Made by a program: the position numbers and the translations under genes. The notes below the pieces were generated by a model that did no database searches, had not been told where the DNA came from, and saw only the letters and a list, made by a program, of their open reading frames with translations. From contig JAIORA010000016.1 of NCBI GenBank assembly GCA_021108375.1, forward strand, positions 1 to 64,000: DNA of 64,000 bases, read 5' to 3'. This stretch comes from Anaerohalosphaeraceae bacterium (GTDB taxonomy: Bacteria > Planctomycetota > Phycisphaerae > Sedimentisphaerales > UBA12454). Below are positions 1 through 8,526 of this stretch, piece by piece. Position 1 is the stretch's first letter. Each line of letters opens with the position of its first letter.

Positions 1-97
1 GATTTCTCCGCTCCATTCGCTTCGCTCGTTCCGGTCGAAATGACAATGGCGCACTTAATAATCGGAATTGGTATAAAATATAAACCATTCGGAAAAA

Positions 98-130
98 CAA
101 ACCCCCTCATAGTGATGAGGGGGGCTAATC
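98..130 (-). repeat. REP-like hairpin, TTAGCCC...GGGTTT family
   Basis: Reverse strand reads ATTAGCCCCCCTCATCACTATGAGGGGGTTTG: paired stem inside conserved flanks. Confidence 0.75.
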
Positions 131-136
131 AAAAAA

Positions 137-198
137 TAACCCTGCCATAGTATCCCCCTTCGTCAAGGCTTAGGTGCGACAAGATGGCAGGGCTAACT
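137..198 (-). repeat. REP-like hairpin with enlarged loop, TTAGCCC...GGGTT family
   Basis: Reverse strand TTAGCCCTGCCAT...ATGGCAGGGTTAT; perfect arms CCCTGCCAT/ATGGCAGGG. Confidence 0.7.
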
Positions 199-1456
199 AA
201 TTTTGGGTTTTTCGCAGCGAGCGAAGTATTGCCCTTGCGAATCTGCTGGCTGCTTCATAGTCATTGGCCGTTATTATGTTGTCGTCAATGACGACTTCCG
301 CTTTCGAGTTCCAGTTTCCGCCAGCCTTGGTCATATTTTTACGTTGTGATGGGTAGCTGGTAACGTCCTTGCCTCTTACAACGTTGGCATTGGCAAGTAT
401 TGCCGGGGCGGTGCCGATTGCGGCCAGTACCTTGCCTTTTTCGTTGGCCTGGCGGACTATATTTAATATGCCTCTATCACCAAAATATCTTTTTACTCCG
501 ATTCCGCCTATAAAAATAAAAGCGTCATACTCATCTATATTTATTTCGCTGACAAGCAGGTCGATGTTAACATTATTTCTTCTAAAGCCTATCACGTCCT
601 GCCTTTTGGTGCTGGCAAGGTCTATTTCAACCCCTGCTACTTCAAGTATATCCTGCGTGTCGAACAGTTCGTTGTCTTCAAATCTTTCCGGGGCGACAAC
701 TATGACGGCTTTTAGCGGTTTGGGTGCAGCATTTTTTGCGGCGGGGCTTTGCATATTGATTCCTGCCGAAGGCAGTTGCGGCAGAGCTTTTGCAGGAGTT
801 CCGGTGCAGATAAAGTATAAAGGCTTTTCTGATTCGCTGAACTTGCAGATTCTTTTTACGGTTTTGGGGTCGAAAGCACCCACCGGGACTGAGCCGAGAC
901 CAATGGTTACGCTTTGGAGCAAAATGTTCTGGGCGATGTGGCCGGCTTCGAGCGTGGTCAGGGATAAGCCTTTGTTGCGATATTTGACTTCTATTTTTCT
1001 CGGCTGGCCAGCGATGATTATGATACAAGGGGCGTTTTTTACGGTTTCCTGTCGATAAGATGCGGTGTAGAGCATTGTCTTGATATCGCGAGCTATTTTT
1101 TTGGTAAGGGTGTGTTCCTGCGGATTGTATGAGTATAGCCCATCGGTTAAGGCAACGTAAAGATTTATCGGATAAACAGCTCCTGCCGACGGAGCGGTGC
1201 GATAGCCGGAATTGGCATCGGTTATGCCTTGGGCAGCCCAGAGCAGTTGGCTTAGCTGTTCGAGCCTGATTGGTTCAGCTTTAAATTCGCGAATGCTTCT
1301 GCGGTGATTCAGGGCCTGCTCCAAAGTTATCTGGCCGATAGTGTCTGGAGGCGGGAGTTTGATAGTGTTCATTATAGATGACGACTCTCTGGCAAGGCTG
1401 TGAGTGGAAATTGCAACGGCAAGCAGTATCGCTAATAAAATTGATTTCGTTTTCAT
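197..1456 (-). CDS. SagB/ThcOx-type nitroreductase fused to a DJ-1/PfpI-like domain
   Basis: N-terminus HRRSIREFKAEPIRLEQLSQLLWAAQGI...APSAGAVYPINLYV; C-terminal KAVIVVAPERFEDNELFDTQDILEVAG...DAFIFIGGIGV; signal peptide-like start. Confidence 0.8.
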   Translation of the reverse strand: MKTKSILLAILLAVAISTHSLARESSSIMNTIKLPPPDTIGQITLEQALNHRRSIREFKAEPIRLEQLSQLLWAAQGITDANSGYRTAPSAGAVYPINLYVALTDGLYSYNPQEHTLTKKIARDIKTMLYTASYRQETVKNAPCIIIIAGQPRKIEVKYRNKGLSLTTLEAGHIAQNILLQSVTIGLGSVPVGAFDPKTVKRICKFSESEKPLYFICTGTPAKALPQLPSAGINMQSPAAKNAAPKPLKAVIVVAPERFEDNELFDTQDILEVAGVEIDLASTKRQDVIGFRRNNVNIDLLVSEINIDEYDAFIFIGGIGVKRYFGDRGILNIVRQANEKGKVLAAIGTAPAILANANVVRGKDVTSYPSQRKNMTKAGGNWNSKAEVVIDDNIITANDYEAASRFARAILRSLRKTQN

Positions 1457-1491
1457 TTTAAAACCCCTTCCTGTTTATGTTATCTGTTCGT

Positions 1492-1815
1492 TCAATCTTC
1501 GTCTTGTTCGATAGGTGTAATTTCGCCGGTTTTTTTGTGCTTGAATATCAGGTGAATGTTTCTGATGTATATTAACGTGTTGAGCGAGAATCCGAGAATG
1601 AAAACCGGTTCGTTGCGGTGAATGCTATAAGCAAGCAGCAGCAGACTGCCAGCCAATGACATATACCAAAAGATTGTTGGGACGTGTGAGCGTTTTTTGT
1701 ATTCGCTGACAAGCCACTGGAGTATGAATCTGCCGCCAAAAATGAACTGGCCAAGCAGGCCCAGACACGACCACAAAGGCTCCTGCGAGAGCTCTTTTAC
1801 AAAAGAATCGAACAT
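1492..1815 (-). CDS. Lipid-A-disaccharide synthase N-terminal domain (LAB_N) membrane protein
   Basis: LLGQFIFGGRFILQWLVSEYKKRSHVPTIFWYMSLAGSLLLLAYSIHRNEPVFILG is typical of LAB_N. Confidence 0.8.
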   Translation of the reverse strand: MFDSFVKELSQEPLWSCLGLLGQFIFGGRFILQWLVSEYKKRSHVPTIFWYMSLAGSLLLLAYSIHRNEPVFILGFSLNTLIYIRNIHLIFKHKKTGEITPIEQDED

Positions 1816-1985
1816 AACAAAGACTCCTGAATAATATATAATTCATCCCAAAAATCATAATAAACACCATCCGTGGCATTGTTAGTGCCAAAAATAAGGG
1901 TTTTGGGATAGCTTCTAAAATCGATTGGTATAATAACCTGTTTTGACATAAAATTAAAGCCCCTATTATAGCGGATGGATTTATA

Positions 1986-2711
1986 ATGATTAGCTCTAAA
2001 GAGCATAAAATTTTGCGTGTATTACTGGTGGTTTTCTGGGCAGGGATGTTTTTTGTTACGCATATCCCTGTGCCGGGCTGGACTCGAAAAATGGCGATGA
2101 GCGATAAGACAATGCATTATATCGCTTTTTTTGCACTTTCGGTGCTGTTGTGGCTGGCGGCGGATTTTTCGGCAAAGGTTAACTGGCGGAAAGCCAAAAT
2201 CTGGAAGTTTTTGGCTGTTATATGCGGATATGCCATTATTGACGAGGTTTTGCAGGGTGTTATGGGACGTTCAGCGGATAGGTATGATTTTTTGGCTGAT
2301 ATGGCTGGGGCGATAGCCGCTTTTCTGATGCTGACGTTTTTGACCGGTTTTCATTCTGTTATTGTGCTGGCATCGCTGGCGGTTTTTGTTTTGCCCTACA
2401 TTGTCAACTCCGGACTTATCCCGGCTGGGACTGTTTTTGAGGTCTTGATTTATATGACATTTTTTTTCGGTATCGGGTGTTGCTGGATGGTTTATATGTT
2501 TAGATTTTTCAAGTTGAAGATGGCTCCGTGGGAAGTGGTTCTTTCTTCGGGGTTATTTGCATTTTTTACTCTGAATGTGGTGAGGTTTTATGCGTTATGG
2601 AAAGACAAGCCCTTCAGCGGATGGGCGTTTTGGGGAGGCACGGCGGGTGTTATTTTGGTGGCGGCTGCGGCAATGGTCTTTTTTAAGATAAAGGAACGTA
2701 AAAACAATTAG
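1986..2711 (+). CDS. VanZ-like family membrane protein
   Basis: VFWAGMFFVTHIPVPG...SDKTMHYIAFFALSVLLWLA...DEVLQGVMGRSADRYDFLADMAGA. Confidence 0.75.
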   Translation: MISSKEHKILRVLLVVFWAGMFFVTHIPVPGWTRKMAMSDKTMHYIAFFALSVLLWLAADFSAKVNWRKAKIWKFLAVICGYAIIDEVLQGVMGRSADRYDFLADMAGAIAAFLMLTFLTGFHSVIVLASLAVFVLPYIVNSGLIPAGTVFEVLIYMTFFFGIGCCWMVYMFRFFKLKMAPWEVVLSSGLFAFFTLNVVRFYALWKDKPFSGWAFWGGTAGVILVAAAAMVFFKIKERKNN

Positions 2712-2831
2712 CCACGAAAAATTCAGCCACAGATGGACACTGATAAACACAGATTTTTTAGACACAGAAGACACAGAGGAAAATTAACCGCGGATTTCAC
2801 GGATTACGCGGATTTTAAAAAAGTAGAAAAG

Positions 2832-2860
2832 TGGATACCCGCTTTCGCGGGTATGACAAA
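2832..2860 (+). repeat. Dispersed hairpin repeat TGGATACCCGCTTTCGCGGGTATGACA
   Basis: Matches 22008-22037, 38708-38736 and (inverted) 52158-52186. Confidence 0.8.
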
Positions 2861-2912
2861 AAAATAGTTTTGAGCTGAGGAATCCCGATGAATCGGGACT
2901 AACTTTCGGAGT

Positions 2913-3518
2913 TTAGTTTTCTCTGGTTTCTTGTTTTTCTGAATATCTTTTTTCGTATATGCTTCCTTTTGAAAAGACGCAGGCTGCCGTTTTGAATACA
3001 ATTTTAATGTCTGTCCAAAAGCAGGCAGAGTTGACATACTCAACGTCGAGTGCGAGCTTTTCTTCAATTGTTATTTCACCTCTACCTGAAATTTGTGCAA
3101 GGCCTGTAAGGCCGGGCTTGACCAGCAGCCGTTGTTTTTGATGCTCGTTCCATTCGGAAATTTGCGAGATATACAGAGGTCTGGGGCCGACAATGCTCAT
3201 TTGGCCCTTTAGCACATTGAAAAATTGCGGCAGTTCATCCATAGAGTATTCGCGAAGGAATATGCCGAGCTTTGTAAGCCTGGGGTCTGTTTGGCCTTTT
3301 GGGCTGGCTCCGAATGGGTCGCAGTCCGGCTTCATAGTACGGAATTTGTACAGAGTAAATGGCAGGGCGTTTTTGCCGGCACGGGTCTGTTTGAAAATAG
3401 CAGGGCCTTTATCGCTTAGTTTCAAGGCGATAAAAATCAGCAGGAACACCGGCAGCAGAAACAGTATCGCTGATACGGAGATTACAACATCAAGCAGTCT
3501 TTTGCATAAATTATACAT
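2913..3518 (-). CDS. Bacterial sugar transferase (undecaprenyl-phosphate hexose-1-P transferase family)
   Basis: KRLLDVVISVSAILFLLPVFLLIFIALKLSDKGPAIFKQTRAGKNALPFTLYKFRTM...LGIFLREYSMDELPQFFNVLKGQMSIVGPRPL. Confidence 0.93.
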   Translation of the reverse strand: MYNLCKRLLDVVISVSAILFLLPVFLLIFIALKLSDKGPAIFKQTRAGKNALPFTLYKFRTMKPDCDPFGASPKGQTDPRLTKLGIFLREYSMDELPQFFNVLKGQMSIVGPRPLYISQISEWNEHQKQRLLVKPGLTGLAQISGRGEITIEEKLALDVEYVNSACFWTDIKIVFKTAACVFSKGSIYEKRYSEKQETREN

Positions 3519-3521
3519 AAT

Positions 3522-4199
3522 CTACTCTTCCAGCAGTTCGGACAATTTTGATATTTCATCGATTTCACAATCGGCCAGAGCATCTTTTTCCGGAGCGGCG
3601 GATTTGTGTATGCCCCTTGAGCGGGTAATTTTTATAGTTTTAAAACCCAGTCTGTTAGGGGCGAGGAAATCTTTCTGAAGATTGTCGCCCACATAAACGC
3701 ACTGAGAGGCTTTTACATCTAACAATCGCATCATTTTTTCAAAAGCTGCCGGCGATGGCTTCCAAAACTCTCGGCCTAACTCCTCCGTGTAAATTATACA
3801 ATCGAAATACTTCTCTATATCCAGAGCGGCAACTTTATATCGCTGGGCAGGTAGAAAGCCATCGGTTATGAGAGCGAGTTTGTATTTGCCTTTGAGTTTT
3901 TCAAGAGTTATCCTGCTGTCCGGCGGCAGGGTAATTTGCGGTGGATGACAACGCAAAACATCTACCAATTTGTGGATATAATCAGAACCGTAAGAAATTG
4001 TGAGTTTTTCGAGGGTCTCATTGAAAGTGGTCTTGTGATTGCCATTAGTAAAAATTCCCCAGATAGTGCTGAAAACGGCATCATTATCGAGTTTATTATC
4101 GCAGGCTATTGTCTGGGCGACTGCAGTTAGACCGCTTTTATAATAGTCCAGCTCGTCATAGAGCGTATCATCCATATCAAAAGCAACGCATTTAATCAT
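3522..4199 (-). CDS. HAD-superfamily hydrolase
   Basis: VAFDMDDTLYDELDYYKSGL...LALITDGF...KPSPAAFEKMM...VYVGDNLQKDFLAPNRLGFK. Confidence 0.88.
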   Translation of the reverse strand: MIKCVAFDMDDTLYDELDYYKSGLTAVAQTIACDNKLDNDAVFSTIWGIFTNGNHKTTFNETLEKLTISYGSDYIHKLVDVLRCHPPQITLPPDSRITLEKLKGKYKLALITDGFLPAQRYKVAALDIEKYFDCIIYTEELGREFWKPSPAAFEKMMRLLDVKASQCVYVGDNLQKDFLAPNRLGFKTIKITRSRGIHKSAAPEKDALADCEIDEISKLSELLEE

Positions 4200-4298
4200 T
4201 TTGGAACACCGGCAAAATATTCTGGACAGAGGCCATAAAATTCGATAGATTGTTTGTAGCTTAATATCTGCAATTATAATAACTTATGAAAGCAAATT

Positions 4299-5288
4299 AT
4301 GGTAGAGGCAAACAAAAGAAAATGCAAGTCTTTTAATGTGCTGCTGACCTGTATCGGCAGGCGGGTATCGTTATTGAATGCCTTTCAAAATGCTGCCAAG
4401 GCACTCAAACTGAAATGCCGATTTTTCGGCACCGACATAACCCCGCTCAGTTCAGCACTTCAGCTATGCGATGAAAGGTTTGTCGTCAAGGCTGTTGACC
4501 ATCAGGGTTATATCAATCAATTGCTCAAAATTGTCCGTGAAAATTCCATCAAGCTGCTCGTCCCAACCGTTGACCTCGACCTGAAAGACCTGGCGGGGAA
4601 TCAGGAAAAGTTTGAAAAACTCGGCTGCATTGTTCTGGTTTCATCGCAGAGCGTCATCGATATTTGCCAGGATAAAAGGCAAACTTTTAAATTTCTGAAG
4701 AAAAATAATTTCAACACCCCTGAAACAATTGCCGCTCGAAAGATATTGGAACAGAAGAGAATAAAATTTCCGCTGTTCCTTAAGCCCTGGGATGGATACG
4801 CAAGCAGAGGAAATGAAATTGTTAAAAACAGGAAAGAGCTTGAGTTCTACGCAAAAAAAATCCCAAACTGTATCGCTCAGGAATATGTAATTGGCGATGA
4901 ATACACCTGCGATTGCTTTGTAGATTTTGCCGGCGATGTTCGCTGTGTCGTGCCGCGCCGTCGTATTGAGGTTCGCAGCGGCGAAGTCAGTAAGGGCGAG
5001 GTTGTGAAAAATATGAGTATAATGAACAAAGCTGCCGAGCTGGTTAAAGCCCTCAAAGCAGGCCCGGGAGTTATTACCGTTCAGCTTATATTTACACGGG
5101 ATAAGCAGATAAAATTTATTGAAATAAACCCCCGCTTTGGTGGTGGAGTACCGTTGGCGATTAAAGCTGGCGCAGATTTTCCAAAATGGATTTTGTCTCA
5201 GCTGACCGGCAAAACCGTGCGTATTCAATTCGATAAATTCAAAAATGATCTGACAATGTTGCGATACGACGCTGAGGTCTGGAAATAA
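4299..5288 (+). CDS. ATP-grasp domain protein (PylC / CarB-like)
   Basis: LFLKPWDGYASRGNEIVKN...IAQEYVIGDEYTCDCFVD...IKFIEINPRFGGGVPLAIKAGADFP. Confidence 0.85.
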   Translation: MVEANKRKCKSFNVLLTCIGRRVSLLNAFQNAAKALKLKCRFFGTDITPLSSALQLCDERFVVKAVDHQGYINQLLKIVRENSIKLLVPTVDLDLKDLAGNQEKFEKLGCIVLVSSQSVIDICQDKRQTFKFLKKNNFNTPETIAARKILEQKRIKFPLFLKPWDGYASRGNEIVKNRKELEFYAKKIPNCIAQEYVIGDEYTCDCFVDFAGDVRCVVPRRRIEVRSGEVSKGEVVKNMSIMNKAAELVKALKAGPGVITVQLIFTRDKQIKFIEINPRFGGGVPLAIKAGADFPKWILSQLTGKTVRIQFDKFKNDLTMLRYDAEVWK

Positions 5289-5306
5289 AATTTAGAGGAA
5301 ATTTAT

Positions 5307-6461
5307 ATGCTTGACAGCCTTATTGGACCATATAGGGAGATAGCGTGGGTATTGCCGTTCTGGCCGATACTTGTTTTTGCCTTTGTTGCAGCACTGCCGG
5401 GGACGTGGCTTTGCAAACAGATAGCGCTGAAATTCGGGGTGGTAGATAAACCTGATGGTTCGGTCAAAACCCACAAGCAGCCGGTAGCATATCTTGGCGG
5501 GATTGGTATATTACTGGGCTTTGCAGCAGGGGTGCTGGCCGGGATGATTTATTTAGATCAAAGCGAAATGTCAAGAGCATATCTGAAATTATTGATAGGG
5601 ATATTGGCCGGTGCCTCGGTGGCCTGTTTTGTTGGTATTGTCGATGACCTGCTGGACATCAAGCCATACAAAAAACTGCTCGGCCAGATCGTAGCTGCTG
5701 TAATCCTTATATCTGTCGGGATTAAGCCTAATATCAGTGCCTTTCTAAGCCCATTTGGTATTGAAATACCGGGTATGTTGGAAACTATTCTGGTAGTACC
5801 CATAGTTATTTTTTTCGTACTTGGAGCTACAAACTCTTTGAATTTGCTCGATGGACTGGACGGATTATGTGCGGGCGTTACCGTAATAATTACAGTTGCT
5901 ATGCTGCTGCTTTCTATTCATCTGGCCACGTGGAACACCAATGACATCGGGGACCCGATACGCCTTACTATCAGCCTTGCGCTTTTGGGGGCGGTTCTCG
6001 GATTCCTTCCCTTTAATCGGCATCCAGCTAAGATATTTATGGGCGATGCCGGAAGTATGCTGCTGGGATTTGTAGTCGCGGCAATGATGATACTTTTTGC
6101 CAGCCGCAGCCCAAGATGGTGGATGGCATCGATTCTTGTATTGGGACTGCCAATACTCGATACCGCAGTTGCATTGGTAAGGAGACTGCTGAACAAACGT
6201 CCATTGTTCGTATCAGACAGGGGGCACATTTACGACCAGTTGATAGACAGAGGCATACCACTAAAAAAAACCGTTAGAATATGCTACCTGCTGTCAGGCC
6301 TATACGCTCTGTCAGGAATGGTCCTCACTCAGCTGAGAACCAGATATGCTGGCTTAGTTTTTTTGATAGTGATTATAATTTCCGCGGTAATCGTTTGGAA
6401 AAAAGGATTTTTGAAGATGGAGGGATTGCGGGGGGTGGTAAGGAAGGAAATAACAAATTGA
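5307..6461 (+). CDS. MraY/WecA-like undecaprenyl-phosphate GlcNAc-1-phosphate transferase
   Basis: KPDGSVKTHKQPVAYLGGIGIL...GIVDDLLDIKPYKKLLGQ...NLLDGLDGLCAG...IFMGDAGSMLLGF. Confidence 0.93.
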   Translation: MLDSLIGPYREIAWVLPFWPILVFAFVAALPGTWLCKQIALKFGVVDKPDGSVKTHKQPVAYLGGIGILLGFAAGVLAGMIYLDQSEMSRAYLKLLIGILAGASVACFVGIVDDLLDIKPYKKLLGQIVAAVILISVGIKPNISAFLSPFGIEIPGMLETILVVPIVIFFVLGATNSLNLLDGLDGLCAGVTVIITVAMLLLSIHLATWNTNDIGDPIRLTISLALLGAVLGFLPFNRHPAKIFMGDAGSMLLGFVVAAMMILFASRSPRWWMASILVLGLPILDTAVALVRRLLNKRPLFVSDRGHIYDQLIDRGIPLKKTVRICYLLSGLYALSGMVLTQLRTRYAGLVFLIVIIISAVIVWKKGFLKMEGLRGVVRKEITN

Positions 6462-8305
6462 TAGTACGCACACTGACGAATTTATTTTTAAATAAAACAC
6501 GGAAAATTCGCAAAAACAAATCGTGGGGCATCGCATTTTTATGTTTGTCTGTGATACTTTTAATTGCTGTCCCTGAAGCAATTGCGTGGCGTGATGTTGG
6601 CCAGTATGTCAATTTTTTCACATCGCTATATGCCTTTGTTTTTTTGTTGACTGTCTTTTCGGTGCTTGGCTTGTTTTATGCCATATTCAATAATTATGGC
6701 TTGGCGTGGATTTCGACTTTCCTGCCGGTATTTTTGCTGGCACAAATAAATTCTCTGAAATACATCAACAACAGTAAGCCCTTATTCCCGTGGGATGTTA
6801 TGATAGTTTGGGAGGGACTCAAGGCCGCAAATTCAATGGCTGACCCAAGAAAAATAGTTTTACTTACTCTGGCTATCTTTTTGGCGGGAGTGTTGGCAGC
6901 GGTGGTTATTATTTCTGTCCTGCCCAAATTTTCGCTTGGTAAGTTCAGAAAAAGGATGGTGATATTTGTAATCAGCTTACTGGTCTTAATAAGTACAGGG
7001 CTAAGTCAGCGTTTTAATATCCGGCCTTCCAAATCAAATGACAGTTTTATCCAGACAGTTGACCTGGAAGCTGAATATCTCCAAAAAGGCTTTTTCGTAG
7101 CATTCTTAAATAACATTACTGGCCTTCCGAAAATCTATGTCGAAAATTACAGCGAAGAAACCATCAGCAAAATAACTGACTCCCTGTCAGAGGCAGGTGC
7201 GAATCGAGATAACTTTCAGCCTGATATTATAGTATTGGTTTCAGAATCCTTTTTCGACATAACAAAACTGTCTCACGTAAAATACTCTGAACCTGTCAAT
7301 CCATTTTTTCAGGAGTTAAAAAAACAAAATAGCATAAAATGGTTTTCGCCAACCTTTGGTGGCCAGACCGCAAATGCAGAATTCGAGATGCTTACAGGAT
7401 TTCCTCTTGTTTTGTTTTCGCCTCAGGTAGTTCCTTATCGCATATATCTTCGTCGAAAAACCGAATCAATTGCGAGCGTTTTAAATTCAAATGGCTATAA
7501 ATCTATAATGATACACCCGTATATCAGAAACTTTTGGAGTCGTAATACTGTTGTGCCAAATCTCGGGTTTGATGAGTTTATCGCACTTGAAAATATGAAA
7601 TATACCGAAAAGAGGGGTGGGTTTACCTCAGACGATTCTCTTGTGTCTGAGGCGATAGATGTTTTGGAAAGGGAAAAACAACCTGTGTTCCTGTATCTTA
7701 TGACTGTTCAGAATCATTACCCATTTAAAGCCGGCAGGTATGACGATTACGAAGACGCTGTCAAGGTTAGTTCTGACAGGTTGAACGAAGCGGAAAATGG
7801 ACTATTAGAATCATACGCTAATGGAGTGCTTGATTCAGACCGTGCATTGAGAAGGCTTGTTGAATATATAAAAACAAACTCAAACAGACCAACGTTAGTC
7901 TTATTTCACGGCGACCATTTGCCAACACTTTATGGCAGTAAAATATACGCAAAGCTGGGCTACGAATTGGATGACAACGATTTATCTCGTTATAAAGTTG
8001 ATGGGGTGGTCTGGAGTAATTATACCAAAGAATTGAGTGATAACGCCGGTTATCAGATGTGTTATATGCCGATGAAGGTACTTCAATGGGCAAAACAGCC
8101 TATGGGCAATTATTTCAGATTCATTGAACAACTTTCAGAAGATTACAGCATATTACACACAGGGGGCATATATAATTCTAAGGGCAACAAGGTTCCATCC
8201 TCAGATTTTTTATCCTCTGAAACGGGTTACAACTTAAGGCATCTTGTTTATGACCTTATGTTTGGCCAAAGTTACTCAATATCTGAGGAATATCTGGATG
8301 ATTAG
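6458..8305 (+). CDS. LTA synthase-like sulfatase (phosphoglycerol transferase family)
   Basis: IIVLVSESFFDITKLSHVKYSEPVNPFF...FGGQTANAEFEMLTGF...LFHGDHLPTLYGS; likely TTG start at 6458 overlapping the upstream TGA (track ORF begins at 6281). Confidence 0.85.
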   Translation: MIVRTLTNLFLNKTRKIRKNKSWGIAFLCLSVILLIAVPEAIAWRDVGQYVNFFTSLYAFVFLLTVFSVLGLFYAIFNNYGLAWISTFLPVFLLAQINSLKYINNSKPLFPWDVMIVWEGLKAANSMADPRKIVLLTLAIFLAGVLAAVVIISVLPKFSLGKFRKRMVIFVISLLVLISTGLSQRFNIRPSKSNDSFIQTVDLEAEYLQKGFFVAFLNNITGLPKIYVENYSEETISKITDSLSEAGANRDNFQPDIIVLVSESFFDITKLSHVKYSEPVNPFFQELKKQNSIKWFSPTFGGQTANAEFEMLTGFPLVLFSPQVVPYRIYLRRKTESIASVLNSNGYKSIMIHPYIRNFWSRNTVVPNLGFDEFIALENMKYTEKRGGFTSDDSLVSEAIDVLEREKQPVFLYLMTVQNHYPFKAGRYDDYEDAVKVSSDRLNEAENGLLESYANGVLDSDRALRRLVEYIKTNSNRPTLVLFHGDHLPTLYGSKIYAKLGYELDDNDLSRYKVDGVVWSNYTKELSDNAGYQMCYMPMKVLQWAKQPMGNYFRFIEQLSEDYSILHTGGIYNSKGNKVPSSDFLSSETGYNLRHLVYDLMFGQSYSISEEYLDD

Positions 8306-8306
8306 A

Positions 8307-8327
8307 AATGAATTTTCAGAGGTTCCC
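8307..8327. repeat. Solo end of MITE-like element B
   Basis: AATGAATTTTCAGAGGTTCCC matches the right end of the element at 59699-59859. Confidence 0.6.
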
Positions 8328-8329
8328 TT

Positions 8330-8488
8330 TAGAGCATTTTAAGATTTTATGTACTGGTTTAGGCCGTTATGAGGACAAGGCCGACAAAGAGGATTGCGCA
8401 GCGATATTGAAATCTCGCGAGCAAATCTGATGCCGTCAGCCGAAGCCGCAGTGGGCATAAACGGTACACTAAAAATTAAACTGCTCTA
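8330..8488 (+). mobile_element. MITE-like element A, copy 1 (159 bp including flanking TAs)
   Basis: TA-flanked, imperfect terminal inverted repeats (TAGAGCATTTTAAGATTTTATGTAC / GTACACTAAAAATTAAACTGCTCTA); same length as 22141-22299 with 7 differences by eye. Confidence 0.8.
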
Positions 8489-8526
8489 ATTATAAAAAAA
8501 ACCTTCCAGTTACTTCTTGTTTGTTA

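Noticed and set aside
369-1058. 229-aa plus-strand ORF
   Set aside because: Antisense shadow of the nitroreductase/DJ-1 gene.
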